From NCBI RefSeq assembly GCF_963678635.1, contig NC_087066.1, positions 21,609,996-21,673,995 of the forward strand: DNA of 64,000 nt. The letters are read 5' to 3'. Position numbers and translations under genes: made by a program. Positions 34,267 through 46,672 of this stretch are shown in pieces (the stretch's first letter is position 1; each line of letters begins with the position of its first letter). The notes under the pieces are model-generated. The model searched no databases and was not told the origin of the DNA. It saw only the letters and a program-made list of their open reading frames with translations. The stretch comes from Symsagittifera roscoffensis. Its lineage: Eukaryota; Xenacoelomorpha; Acoela; Convolutidae.

Positions 34267-35725
34267 TGCTGGTGGACAACCGCGTCTTATCCTGGTTGGT
34301 AACACGTAAAACGTATTAACTCGTTGAAACTTACACGATGGACCAGAGTTTCATGGATCGTTGGATAGTTAGGCTGGATGGCTAATTTATGATAAATGGC
34401 CCAAGATAAGTGACAAGCACCAGAATGCTGACAGTCTCAACAAAGAGACTGAGTTTTATGAGAGATTGGAACAGAAGCCAGCCCATCGGGCGGATATCAA
34501 TTCCGGATTCTCGTTTCTGGACAAAGAGACATACGAGGTACTTCCTTCGATGAGATGGTTGGATGAGTCAGAACATCCTGTATCGTGACACTCTAAATTA
34601 CCGGTAGCAAAGGCGGCAGAAATTAAGAATTGTACAAGAAGGATCCGGTATTCTTGGATCAGTTGCTATGCTCAATCCTGGTTCAAAACATGGGCTGTCT
34701 AGCCTAAAGAAAAAAGTCTCTCATTGCTGCGGATGCTAGGTGTATTTTTAGAATGAGAAGTAAACAGCGATGATCCGAATGGACGGCAGTGATGACATCG
34801 CTATTGGTAAGTGGGAAAGTACGGCTGAAACCATCAAAACGTCAGCATGGGGGAAATGAAAGTAATTCTAGGACAGTAGTTTAGCAACTGGTCTCCTCAG
34901 TTCTTCAAAGCAATTTGATGAGAACTTTGTACCAGACAAACAAGCAAGAGGATAGTCACTTTGGAGACGTGGGTGGAGAAAACCCGGTAGACAAAATTGT
35001 TCGGGAGCTTGAATGGATATGTAGATCAAATACGTCAGGTTCTGCCATGGAGACGTGCTCCGCGTCAGACACATCTGCTGAAGATATCTCGAAGATATCG
35101 GAGGCTGATGCATAATCAGACCGAAATGCGAGCCTGGGATCTCAGGAATCGGAATTGGCGATTCGCACATTGCTGGTGGAGACTCGGGCAAGAAACTTAG
35201 ACAAAGAGGTGCATCAATACCCTGACAGCAATTGCTATCTGCTCCCGAGTGAAAGAGTCATTGATAACGCAGCAAATGACTTGGAGATGATAGCGCTGTC
35301 GAAACGTTTGTTGATCCTGTCACCACAGAAGCAAGCAGTCAGGAGACAAAGCCATTAACAACGATTTGATGAGATAAGACGGAAGATGACGCACATCAGC
35401 CCGATGAGATGAACAGTCAGCTTAGGTTCATGAAGACATACTTGAAGCCGAGGTACAGACTCCCGGACTTACTAAGAGCGAAAAGGAATGACCGTATGTC
35501 GAGTAGCTTGAGTAGTTGAATCGAAAATAGAGCACAAGATGGAGGGTTGTATCTGAACAAGGAAAGGATTTTTGCCTGCAAAAGGAGAAAAGAGGACAAG
35601 CTAAAACGCGATAGTGTTGCCGCAACCCTTTCAAACGGAAAAACTATTCAGATCACATGATCAGAGGGTGCAACAGGGAATTGATAAGGTGTACCAGAGG
35701 ATCTTGGTAAACCCTAACTGAAAAG
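34267..35725 (+). repeat. Tandem duplication in pol, second copy
   Basis: About 1459 bp, the same content as 32756-34266. It leads into the integrase core, so it is the copy in original context on the 3' side. Missing about 45 bases near 34720 and others near 35340 relative to the first copy. Confidence 0.85.
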
Positions 35726-36330
35726 CGAGTGAAAAAAGGTTGGGGCATGAATGCCATGCCAGCGAGAGAAAGATCGCAGGAAACTAAAAATCACACTGCA
35801 GTCAATTATGTCATCCGAATTCAACGAAGTGGTGCAGATTGATCATCAGAAGATATGAGAGGAGTTACAACCAGATCCTGGTAGTGATTGATTACTTCAG
35901 AAAAACGCAGAAGCTGAGCCTTGCTTAACAGCCTCAGCTGAAGAGACTTGCGATCACCTGACCATTAATTGGATAGCTAGTCATGGACGCTCAGCGACGT
36001 TGCTTTCAGGCAATAATTTTTTTGTAGATGAGCTTGCCGAGGAGCTCACGAGGCGTTCTCAAGTGGCCCAGGTTCATTCTACAACGTACCACGAACAGAT
36101 GAATGGCCTAGTAGAGAGAAAAAATTGACCTCTGGTGTCAATGTTGAGGTCGTTATGTTCACGATACACGACTGACTGGTATAGAGATTTGCCACAGGTG
36201 GTGGGAACTTAAAACAGCGAACAGCCTTCTATCTACTTCAGGCATTAGTCTGCACATATGCTGACTGGGCGTGAGAAGGCCCTGCCACTAACATTCTTTT
36301 ACCCTGCGTATGAAGGCAAAAAGTCTACGT
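35726..36330 (+). pseudogene. Ty3/gypsy integrase catalytic core, locus 2
   Basis: In shifting frames: YNQILVVIDYFRKTQKL (35868), LSGNNFFVDELAEELTRR (36003), VHSTTYHEQMNGLVERKN (36072), then WYRDLPQVVG and MLTGREKALPLTF (36250). This is the rve core of Ty3/gypsy integrase. The Glu of the DDE triad is present (VER); the second Asp, expected in S-D-x-G-x-F, is lost (SGNNFF). In locus 1 this core is deleted. Inserts cDNA in the known family. Confidence 0.75.
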
Positions 36331-37272
36331 AAGGGATGTGATAACGCGTCAGTAGTAGCTCAGTGACTTATGTAGACGCAAAAATCAACCAGCTCAGGCA
36401 AGGCAGATAGAAAAATTCGACAGGAAAGCAGCTCCAGATCATAATCCCATCAAAAATTACTCAGAAAACCCTGAAGAAGTGGAGAAGATTGTTTTTATAG
36501 GCTCAGCACTGCAAAAAAGCTGCACACTTTGAGAACATCAAGGCCCTTACCCGTCTAAAAAAACTGGTTTCAATCTGAAGACATGGAAAAGCGGAATACC
36601 TAATGATGGATCCTACTTGCTAAATCAATAAGAAGAGAATTAGGGAAAAGAACGATGGGAATCAGGTACTGGAAGAAGGAAAAAATCCGCCAATGAACCT
36701 GGATTTTTAAGAAATTATCGAAGCAGTTGAGGAAACTTTGCCCTTATGCAGATGAAGATTGGGAAGACCCATGGCAGAAGGATGTCCTTAAGCGCACGGA
36801 ACAACATCTACCTTTTATGAGGCAGACACTAAAGAGTAACAAAGAAAAAAACTACAAAGAAATATTATCCTTGTGGGGACAATTTTAAAGTGGACAGTAT
36901 AGATCTGAAGGGTATGGCAGAAGAATTAGTTGATCTAGGAGAAAACTGCGTCACAGGAAGTAGACATTGTCGATGAACAAGCTAATGTGTGGCTCAGCTA
37001 TTAGTCAAAACCAGAAGAGAAACTTGACGGCGAACAACAGCAATCAGACGAGCATGAATTACCGAATCTGCGCGACTTGGAGTGGTTCAACGAAATGACG
37101 TCAGACCCCAAAGAAATCAGTGTCACGATTCAGGACGTAGACCGCGAAAGCATGAAATACATCAAGAATGACAAAAATGATACTTCGTGGGCAGCCCAGG
37201 AAACACCATTGTCCATTCCTGCGTGGACATGGAACCTTAATGGAATATCAGATATGCAATCGGCGGTCCGGT
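36331..37272 (+). pseudogene. Integrase tail and acidic extension, locus 2
   Basis: KAAHFENIKALTRL (36512) corresponds to the HYENIKPLNA end of locus 1. Further on (37050-37265) HELPNLRDLEWFNEMTSDP and IQDVDRESMKYIKND match 2393-2510. In between, frames change often. The TAG at 37272 directly precedes the macrodomain ATG. Confidence 0.65.
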
Positions 37273-37830
37273 AGATGGATATTTTTGTCCGGGGAGTGAG
37301 CGTAAAACTTGCCCAAACTGAAAGTTCATTTAAAAAAAATAAAAATTGCAAGAAAAACAGGCAATAGGTAATTTGGAAGCAGTAATAGACGTAGGTCCTA
37401 AGAAATCAGATTTAGGGAAAACAGTAATAGCATAATAGAGTCTTTTTCAACGTACTGAGTGAAAAATGAAGTAGCATAATACTATCTGAGAGCAATTTTA
37501 TATTTACGGAAAGGACAAGTGCAATAGCTGGTACCGCGAACATGAGTTATAGAACAGCTAGCTTTAGCAGCCGATGTCAGGAGAGAATACAAAACATTTG
37601 ATGGCAGCAAAGAGCAGGAATAGGGGGATAGCCTAACCGGAAAACTAACCGGAAAACATTTAAGCTTCTTGGTGACGAGTGCGACGAGAATGCAATATGT
37701 AGAACCCGAAGTTGTCCTATTTGGGTTTAGGTTGAGTGTAGGTTGTGTGTTATATTTTATTTGGATTGCAGTTTTAGAAAGGTTAGCGACATACAATGCT
37801 TAACCAACAATTTCAGGAAAAGATCCAAAG
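37273..37830 (+). pseudogene. Macrodomain relic, locus 2
   Basis: Begins MDIFVRGVSVKLAQTES (compare MDIFDRG at 2607). Recognisable blocks: SNFIFTERTSAIAG (37493, matching SDFILTERTCAIAI), WQQRAGIGG (37605, matching the GVGG loop) and LSFLVTSATRMQYVEPE (37662, matching CFLVTKATDKQHVNPES). More decayed than locus 1. Confidence 0.5.
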
Positions 37831-38126
37831 CACGGACCGTCAACTCTTGGTTCATTTTCTCAAGATTTTAATTTGAATAATTTTTAATATAGTTTAAGAC
37901 CGAATACCTCAAACCGAATGTTTTTAAAATGCCTTTTAATATGAAAATGAAGACAATGCTGACCAGATGTGGTAGTCATAACCTTGTTTCAAGAACCTGA
38001 TTGATCGAACTTATTTTCAAATTTCAACATTTTGCATCGAAGATATCAAAATCAAATTATCGAATCTTAACCATAGTGGATAATCTTGATGACTTAATGG
38101 ACTTGGCGAGGCCTGCGTAGGGCCAG
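37831..38126. other. Spacer between macrodomain and SGNH frame, locus 2
   Basis: AT-rich. A start-like MVDNLDDLMDLARPA at 38080-38126 resembles MGDTNDLMDFVSASL at 3699. No LTR seen. Confidence 0.4.
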
Positions 38127-38185
38127 TCAAAGACGAGCTCCATCGACTGCTACCAGATAGAGACAACAATGATCCAGAGTGAGTC

Positions 38186-39440
38186 ATGTTGACGGCTACC
38201 CTAACGAACATGCTGGGTGAATATCCCATGGTGATGTCCCGCGGAAGTCTTGTTGATAGCAGCTTTGGCGAGCTAGGAGTGTTGGATCGTCCAATTCAGC
38301 GGAGTATGGGATGGAGGAATGGAACGGACACCGAAAGCGATTTGGCGTACGAATCTGGATTGAGTACCGTGCGAACGTACCAGCCTGGAGAGATGCCTCT
38401 TCCAGCAAGCTCGACCCGGCTTGCAGAGCAGATATCAGGCCAACCAATAAGAAATGTGAAGCGAGGCTGCCTCGTCTAGCTCACAACTGAAAGCTGCAGC
38501 GCCTCCCCAGAGAGCGAGAGTAGAAGAAGACGTTCTGACAATCGAGCCGATGGAAGACTTAACGGAGACGAGAGACGAACTGGACAGAATGACAAAGGCG
38601 TTAGATAGAAAACAGAAGAAGATTGGGATATGTAGAGAAGAGTGTTCGAGGATTGCAACAAGAAACAAGAAGAAAAGATAAAGCGCTTGAGGAGGGAACA
38701 TAAGGAGCGCTCAGAGTGTTAGTACAGCAAAAGTTCAACGCTTGGTACCTCTAGGGAACGTTCTCCATAGGCAATCGCCAGTGAACTCCTGACAACTCGC
38801 GACCTGAGCCAAACGACGGAATTGCAATTCTCGTTAGGATCCGGAAGGGTGAAGATCCCGGACCTGATTGACACTCTGGGCGACCCAGTAGTCGGAATGA
38901 CTATGAGAAAGCTGGTCGAAGCCGCAAGTCAAATCGTGGCCAACAAGAGTGCGCCAAAATTCTACGCTACGACCAAGGAGAAGGGACAAGGCTCCAGCAG
39001 GCATATAAGGAAAATTCCGATTAAAAAGGTGTCACGAGCACTGGATGTGCAAAAAGCAACGAAATCAAGAATAGCCTCACGAGAGTTCCAGACACGGATT
39101 TGCAAGCAATTTTTAATGGTTCAACTTGGAGTCCAGCTATAAACATACAGTAGAAGAAATAATAGTGTGCCTATTTACTGCAGTTTGGTCGACGTTTAAA
39201 TGCTCGTTACTGATCTTCTGCTTAATACCCATGAACAAGAGGACACAACAGGCTCCTGCGTGGAGATATAACGAGAGAATCACCGGTTGGAACAACACAC
39301 TACGTAATCTAGCGAGTCGAAAGTCTGGACGATTGATACTGATGGACTTGGAGCATGAAGTGAGAGCTCTGGATCAATCCAGACTTACAACTGACGGGAT
39401 CCACTTCGACAGCACTGAAGGGCAAGTCTGAATTAAAGGT
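38186..39440 (+). pseudogene. Coiled-coil plus SGNH-like protein, copy 1
   Basis: Same protein family as 3699-5505. It has MLTATLTNMLGEYPMVM, then a basic coiled-coil piece (EEKIKRLRREHKERSE, 38673), a region open from 38822 to 39142 (LGSGRVKIPDLIDTLGDPVV), NERITGWNNTLRNLASRKSG (39273) and block V LTTDGIHFDS (39388). Block I (GDS) is not legible. Several frameshifts. Confidence 0.55.
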
Positions 39441-39518
39441 GTTTCCGGGAACGATTGGATGAGTTGGAAGTCGAGCTATTTGATGCCGGAGTTTTGAGAA
39501 CTGAGGACGCGACCTAAT

Positions 39519-40440
39519 TTGGAGACGCGTCTGGGATCAGTTCCCGCCGTGACAAAAGAAGTGCAGAGCTCGTGTGATCAGGAGCTGAGGTCAGGCGCAA
39601 TGAACCAATTGGGTGAAGCTCCAGCGAGGAGAACAACTCATCTACGTCAGAGGTTGGGTCCATTAAACCAGACGGAAACCGCCGCTGAAACCTCCAGATC
39701 GGAAAGGACAATTGTTACCAAAAAGGAACGACGCCTCAATCGAAGTTCATAAGTATGGTCGAGACCAGTATCTTTTCCTTGGCATACTTTAAAACAAGAT
39801 CTGATGAACTGAATTTCCGAATGGTAAAGCTTTGCAGCAGTTGCGATGCGGATGCTGGATGGCGCGAAGCTATCCGATAACGGACTGTATTTGATTGAAG
39901 GAGTGGATATTGGTTGATCGCAGCGAAAAAATATGTTTCAGGTCGACAACTGCATTGAGGTTGGCTGACCTCGAGGGACTGCCCTCGAAAAACACTATGG
40001 AACCAGTCAAAGCTAGAGCACTGCAAGACTTGAGGTAGAATCACGGCAAGCAGGGAAAAGAGGGAAGACCTGAAAGATTTTAAAAAAGAGAGCGCCCACT
40101 AAAGAACATGTGAAGATGTTCAAGCAAGTACGAGCATCTCTCGCGCTCGTAAATGAAAAAAAAAACATAGCCAAAACTGACAGAGAAGGAGGGTGATGTG
40201 AGGCTGCTTAGGAAAAAGCCGAGATAAGGAATGCAAAGATATTAATAGCAAACTCGGACTATTTGAATTTTTTTGTTCTGAACAAACGTGATAAGGTAAG
40301 CACAAGTTGATCTGGACTGGATGCAATACACGTCGATGGCACTCGGAGTTCAGCGACAAACATAAATGAACCCGATAATGACAGTTTTTGCTAGCATTAG
40401 TGATCACTTGCGCAATAGAAGTCATCTGAGCAGACTCTGA
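39519..40440 (+). pseudogene. Unknown segment shared with 5506-5900, copy 1
   Basis: Open from 39519 to 39752 (ELRSGAMNQLGEAPARRTTH), then decayed; GLYLIEGVDI at 39885 matches GLYRVPGVDW at 5839. No domain recognised. Confidence 0.4.
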
Positions 40441-40464
40441 GAGTCGGCTACGGCCGCCGCTGAT

Positions 40465-41267
40465 GTGTGGGTGGCTATTAACGATGTCGTCAATTCTATG
40501 GGCGAGATAAAGGACGTGTTAAAAGCAGATGATTTTACAAAATTAATCCCCAGGCCAGTGTTTGTGCTCTCCCCGGGATATGCACATCTCCAGGACGGAT
40601 TGAAGCTTGCGTACGCGATGACTGCACTCCCCTCTGAAAAACAACGATGTAAGCATACCTGCACTGAACTGGGACTTGGAATCGCGAAATCTGAGAGCAC
40701 TCAGATTACCGGAGCCACGTTAGAAATGGAAATTATGAGTCAAAGTGGTGAAAGTATGTTCACCACGCGGACTCAAAATTTTTATTTCTAACTTGGCTTT
40801 GTTTTTCTTTGAGCGAGACAACGGACATGTTAAAAAAGGAAGTTTTACGGAAATGTTACCCAAGTCAGTGTTTGTGTTTGTGCTGTCCCCGAGATATGCA
40901 CATCTCCAGGACGGATTGAAGCTTGTGTAAGCCATGACTGGACAATCCTCTGAAAGGAAAACGATAGAATCCTACCTGCACTGAATCGGGACTTAGAGCC
41001 GCGAAATCTCAGACCACTCGGATTACGAGAGCCACGTTAGAAATGAAAATTTTGTTCACATACTTCAAACAGAACATGAGCCACGGAAAGGGAAGATTCC
41101 TAGGACAGCTAACGCCGGTCAAACACAATCGGCTGATCGTATCGGAGACAGTCACAATAAGTGTGCCGGCTGGTGGATACAAGGAGATGATGGAACACAG
41201 GAACTCAGCCAGAGGACATCTGATAGCTCTGTACAATAAAGGCGCCATTGATTGGATGGCGCAATAA
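40465..41267 (+). pseudogene. Homologue of 57184-58182 gene, copy 1
   Basis: WVAINDVVNSMGEIKDVLKA, TGATLEMEIMSQSGES (40712) and, at 41076-41265, MSHGKGRFLGQLTPVKHN and SVPAGGYKEMMEHRNSARGH, matching 57900-58180 of the intact gene. A stretch of about 230 bp inside is duplicated in tandem (40508-40736 and 40820-41050). The frame ends with TAA at 41265 exactly where the intact gene has TAG. Confidence 0.6.
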
Positions 41268-41870
41268 AGGATCTTGCAAGGAAACAGCAAGTTTATGAAA
41301 CCTCGTTTTCCTCAGAAATGCTCGCAGAAACGGTGAACGAACCCGTTGGTTTAGCTTGTAGAGCAGTATTATTAAGTCAGTTTGCGAATTGCATGAGGGT
41401 GACCCCAAAAGCTTACGCTCTGCTAGCTGTATTCTACGTCAGGACTGAGTTACAATTCAGACTTAAGTGGTGCATGGTGGGATTGACTAAAGGAGAATAC
41501 GACTCGGAAGTAAGAAAGAGGTCAAAGGGTGAGAAAGTGATCTTAATGATGCATCCAATAGACTGGATGACTTGATGACGCTTTCTGTTTTATCAAATTC
41601 TTGATAGAACAAATGTCGGCACCAGCGCTAAACTCCTGCTCGAAAAATTTGATTGAGGGCCGCAAGCCAGAGCAAACATTCCTTCTGCAAGGACTTCTGG
41701 ACATCCATCAGAGCAAACCACTAAAAGTGAACATGGAGGAACCAGTAAAAAGGAAACTTTAAGAAAGATAGATGATATCAGGAGATTTCCAACAAGGAGC
41801 TCAGACTGACAAAAAAGTCTTAGAAGGAGGAAATGATAACTCAAAACTCTTTTGTGTGAGATAAACTAAA
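41252..41870 (+). pseudogene. Homologue of 58189-59130 gene, copy 1
   Basis: FSSEMLAETVNEPVGL, AVFYVRTELQFRLKWCM and GLTKGEYDSEVRKRSKGEKV (41430-41540), then FCFIKFLIEQMSAPALNSC and LQGLLDIHQSKPLKVNM (41585-41740). Matches the first 190 residues of 58189-59130. The rest of that gene and the genes after it are deleted, and the 3' tail follows at once. Confidence 0.65.
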
Positions 41871-42512
41871 TTGAGCGACCAAGCTAACTAAGCTCAAAAT
41901 TGAAACTTGATGAAAACACTTCATTTATTCTAGCTTACAATTGCTGCAATTTTGAATTTGCATTGGAATTTTGTTTGTGTTTTTGGAAACACCAAGTATT
42001 CATTTAGAAAATCTTGAAAGGAGAGTACAACAAAAAAGTATTCCAGCCTGCATGAATGTTTTTAATCAACTAAAAGAACTGTTTTCTTTGTTGTGATTGA
42101 CGGAACTTGAACAACCTCTAGTATAGGGCGGTTACTTCATTGTTTTTTAAAAACAAAGAGTTTCGTAATTTTAATATTCAGAATCAATAACATCTATAAA
42201 CTTAGAAAAAAAGAGAGATTTTAAAATAATTTTAAATGGTTGGCTGGCAGGACTGTCCTCCATTCCAACATCTTTTCTACGTAGGAGAAAAAATATCATT
42301 TTGAGACAATTACACCAGAAATTAGAAGGGATGTCTTAGCTTAGGTCAAACCCTCATTGATGACACTTGTAGACCGTAGTGGTTCGATATGATCATTTTG
42401 ATAAAAATTACTTTCCGGCGTACTTTTTATGAATTTTGCTCGTTGTCACTGTACCATTTTGACGAGTTACTTGAAGTTCAATGAGGATTTTTTCCGAGCT
42501 GTCCGGGGAGTA
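41871..42512 (+). other. 3' noncoding tail of LTR element, copy 1
   Basis: Homologous to 60590-61100 (shared words ATTCCAGCCTGCATGA, TTTAATCAACTA, AATTTTAATATTCAGA, GGACTGTCCT), then to 62206-62298 (CACTGTACCA, GCTGTCCGGGGAGTA). Purine-rich end is the likely polypurine tract before the LTR. Confidence 0.6.
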
Positions 42513-42935
42513 TGCGCCATTCAACTAGGTTGCCGTAAGGTTTAGAATGACGAAATGAATTTTCTTTCAACAGAATTGACCGTACGATGGGTCGCTTTTG
42601 GTAATTAACTGTGTTTTTCGAGAATATCAGCAAATTGGAAAGATTCATTTTGGATCGATTTACTTGACTCAAAATGTCAATTTGAGCGTGCATGACACGT
42701 AACATTTTCATTTTTACAACAATTGAAAACAGCGAGAATCAGATGGACATTTTTTGCGATCAGAAAAATTTTTGATTTACCGAGAATGGGCGAAACCGAT
42801 AAAAAGATGTGGCTATTTATATTTGAGGAAAAAAAACGCTCAGTATATGCCATTCAGTCAGAATGCAATCAGATTTAGTACGACGAGTTGAATTTTTTAA
42901 AGAGAGTTGACAGTACGATGCGTCGATTTTGATGA
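42513..42935 (+). repeat. Truncated LTR, copy 1
   Basis: Starts TGCGCCATTC directly after GTCCGGGGAGTA. It corresponds to the first 423 bases of the LTR at 47315 and is cut by the duplication junction. Confidence 0.7.
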
Positions 42936-42994
42936 TCAAAGACGAGCTCCATCGACTGCTACCAGATAGAGACAACAATGATCCAGAGTGAGTC

Positions 42995-44240
42995 ATGTTG
43001 ACGGCTACCCTAACGAACATGCTGGGTGAATATCCCATGGTGATGTCCCGCGGAAGTCTTGTTGATAGCAGCTTTGGCGAGCTAGGAGTGTTGGATCGTC
43101 CAATTCAGCGGAGTATGGGATGGAGGAATGGAACGGACACCGAAAGCGATTTGGCGTACGAATCTGGATTGAGTACCGTGCGAACGTACCAGCCTGGAGA
43201 GATGCCTCTTCCAGCAAGCTCGACCCGGCTTGCAGAGCAGATATCAGGCCAACCAATAAGAAATGTGAAGCGAGGCTGCTTCGTCTAGCTCACAACTGAA
43301 AGCTGCAGCGCCTCCCCAGAGAGCGAGAGTAGAAGAAGACGTTCTGACAATCGAGCCGATGGAAGACTTAACGGAGACGAGAGACGAACTGGACAGAATG
43401 ACAAAGGCGTTAGATAGAAAACAGAAGAAGATTGGGATATGTAGAGACGAGTGTTCGAGGATTGCAACAAGAAACAAGAAGAAAAGATAAAGCGCTTGAG
43501 GAGGGAACATAAGGAGCGCTCAGAGTCTTAGTACAGCAAAACGCTTGGTACCTCTAGGGAACGTTCTCCATAGGCAATCGCCAGTGAACTCCTGACAACT
43601 CGCGACCTGAGCCAAACGACGGAATTGCAATTCTCGTTAGGATCCGGAAGGGTGAAGATCCCGGACCTGATTGACACTCTGGGCGACCCAGTAGTCGGAA
43701 TGACTATGAGAAAGCTGGTCGAAGCCGCAAGTCAAATCGTGGCCAACAAGAGTGCGCCAAAATTCTACGCTACGACCAAGGAGAAGGGACAAGGCTCCAG
43801 CAGGCATATAAGGAAAATTCCGATTAAAAAGGTGTCACGAGCACTGGATGTGCAAAAAGCAACGAAATCAAGAATAGCCTCACGAGAGTTCCAGACACGG
43901 ATTTGCAAGCAATTTTTAATGGTTCAACTTGGAGTCCAGCTATAAACATACAGTAGAAGAAATAATAGTGTGCCTATTTACTGCAGTTTGGTCGACGTTT
44001 AAATGCTCGTTACTGATCTTCTGCTTAATACCCATGAACAAGAGGACACAACAGGCTCCTGCGCGGAGATATAACGAGAGAATCACCGGTTGGAACAACA
44101 AACTACGTAATCTAGCGAGTCGAAAGTCTGGACGATTGATACTGATGGACTTGGAGCATGAAGTGAGAGCTCTGGATCAATCCAGACTTACAACTGACGG
44201 GATCCACTTCGACAGCACTGAAGGGCAAGCCTGAATTAAA
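42995..44240 (+). pseudogene. Coiled-coil plus SGNH-like protein, copy 2
   Basis: As 38186-39440, with block V LTTDGIHFDS at about 44191. Differs by a 6-base deletion near 43533 and single substitutions. Confidence 0.55.
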
Positions 44241-44321
44241 GGTGTTTCCGGGAACGATTGGATGAGTTGGAAGTCGAGCTATTTGATGCCGGAGTTTTGA
44301 GAACTGAGGACGCGACCTAAT

Positions 44322-45245
44322 TTGGAGACGCGTCTGGGATCAGTTCCCGCCGTGACAAAAGAAGTGCAGAGCTCGTGTGATCAGGAGCTGAGGTCAGGCG
44401 CAATGAACCAATTGGGTGAAGCTCCAGCGAGGAGAACAACTCATCTACGTCAGAGGTTGGGTCCATTAAACCAGACGGAAACCGCCGCTGAAACCTCCAG
44501 ATCGGAAAGGACAATTGTTACCAAAAAGGAACGACGCCTCAATCGAAGTTCATAAGTATGGTCGAGACCAGTATCTTTTCCTTGGCATACTTTAAAACAA
44601 GATCTGATGAACTGAATTTCCGAATGGTAAAGCTTTGCAGCAGTTGCGATGCGGATGCTGGATGGCGCGAAGCTATCCGATAACGGACTGTATTTGATTG
44701 AAGGAGTGGATATTGGTTGATCGCAGCGAAAAAATATGTTTCAGGTCGACAACTGCATTGAGGTTGGCTGACCTCGAGGGACTGCCCTCGAAAAACACTA
44801 TGGAACCAGTCAAAGCTAGAGCACTGCAAGACTTGAGGTAGAATCACGGCAAGCAGGGAAAAGAGGGAAGACCTGAAAGATTTTTAAAAAGAGAGCGCCC
44901 ACTAAAGAACATGTGAAGATGTTCAAGCAAGTACGAGCATCTCTCGCGCTCGTAAATGAAAAAAAAACATAGCCAAAACTGACAGAGAAGGAGGGTGATG
45001 TGAGGCTGCTTAGGAAAAAGCCGAGATAAGGAATGCAAAGATATTAATAGCAAACTCGGACTATTTGAATTTTTTTGTTCTGAACAAACGTGATAAGGTA
45101 AGCACAAGTTGATCTGGACTGGATGCAATACACGTCGATGGCACTCGGAGTTCAGCGACAAACATAAATGAACCCGATAATGACAGTTTTTGCTAGCATT
45201 AGTGATCACTTGCGCAATAGAAGTCGTCTGAGCAGACTCTGAGAG
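44322..45245 (+). pseudogene. Unknown segment, copy 2
   Basis: As 39519-40440. Confidence 0.4.
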
Positions 45246-45266
45246 TCGGCTACGGCCGCCGCTGAT

Positions 45267-46069
45267 GTGTGGGTGGCTATTAACGATGTCGTCAATTCTA
45301 TGGGCGAGATAAAGGACGTGTTAAAAGCAGATGATTTTACAAAATTAATCCCCAGGCCAGTGTTTGTGCTCTCCCCGGGATATGCACATCTCCAGGACGG
45401 ATTGAAGCTTGCGTACGCGATGACTGCACTCCCCTCTGAAAAACAACGATGTAAGCATACCTGCACTGAACTGGGACTTGGAATCGCGAAATCTGAGAGC
45501 ACTCAGATTACCGGAGCCACGTTAGAAATGGAAATTATGAGTCAAAGTGGTGAAAGTATGTTCACCACGCGGACTCAAAATTTTTATTTCTAACTTGGCT
45601 TTGTTTTTCTTTGAGCGAGACAACGGACATGTTAAAAAAGGAAGTTTTACGGAAATGTTACCCAAGTCAGTGTTTGTGTTTGTGCTGTCCCCGAGATATG
45701 CACATCTCCAGGACGGATTGAAGCTTGTGTAAGCCATGACTGGACAATCCTCTGAAAGGAAAACGATAGAATCCTACCTGCACTGAATCGGGACTTAGAG
45801 CCGCGAAATCTCAGACCACTCGGATTACGAGAGCCACGTTAGAAATGAAAATTTTGTTCACATACTTCAAACAGAACATGAGCCACGGAAAGGGAAGATT
45901 CCTAGGACAGCTAACGCCGGTCAAACACAATCGGCTGATCGTATCGGAGACAGTCACAATAAGTGTGCCGGCTGGTGGATACAAGGAGATGATGGAACAC
46001 AGGAACTCAGCCAGAGGACATCTGATAGCTCTGTACAATAAAGGCGCCATTGATTGGATGGCGCAATAA
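45267..46069 (+). pseudogene. Homologue of 57184-58182 gene, copy 2
   Basis: As 40465-41267, including the internal tandem duplication and the TAA end. Confidence 0.6.
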
Positions 46070-46672
46070 AGGATCTTGCAAGGAAACAGCAAGTTTATGA
46101 AACCTCGTTTTCCTCAGAAATGCTCGCAGAAACGGTGAACGAACCCGTTGGTTTAGCTTGTAGAGCAGTATTATTAAGTCAGTTTGCGAATTGCATGAGG
46201 GTGACCCCAAAAGCTTACGCTCTGCTAGCTGTATTCTACGTCAGGACTGAGTTACAATTCAGACTTAAGTGGTGCATGGTGGGATTGACTAAAGGAGAAT
46301 ACGACTCGGAAGTAAGAAAGAGGTCAAAGGGTGAGAAAGTGATCTTAATGATGCATCCAATAGACTGGATGACTTGATGACGCTTTCTGTTTTATCAAAT
46401 TCTTGATAGAACAAATGTCGGCACCAGCGCTAAACTCCTGCTCGAAAAATTTGATTGAGGGCCGCAAGCCAGAGCAAACATTCCTTCTGCAAGGACTTCT
46501 GGACATCCATCAGAGCAAACCACTAAAAGTGAACATGGAGGAACCAGTAAAAAGGAAACTTTAAGAAAGATAGATGATATCAGGAGATTTCCAACAAGGA
46601 GCTCAGACTGACAAAAAAGTCTTAGAAGGAGGAAATGATAACTCAAAACTCTTTTGTGTGAGATAAACTAAA
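46054..46672 (+). pseudogene. Homologue of 58189-59130 gene, copy 2
   Basis: As 41252-41870. Confidence 0.65.

Larger units (their letters stand above)
38127..42935 (+). repeat. 4.8-kb tandem duplication, copy 1
   Basis: 4809 bp repeated directly at 42936-47737 with about ten differences seen by eye (for example a 6-base deletion near 38724, poly-A length at 40153, a few substitutions). The left end lies in the SGNH frame, the right end in an LTR. The junction shows at most 1-2 bases of shared sequence. Confidence 0.95.

Noticed and set aside
38196-38701. Minus-strand frames of 83 and 88 codons in the 4.8-kb repeat
   Set aside because: Duplicated only because the locus is duplicated; opposite to the supported SGNH reading frame.
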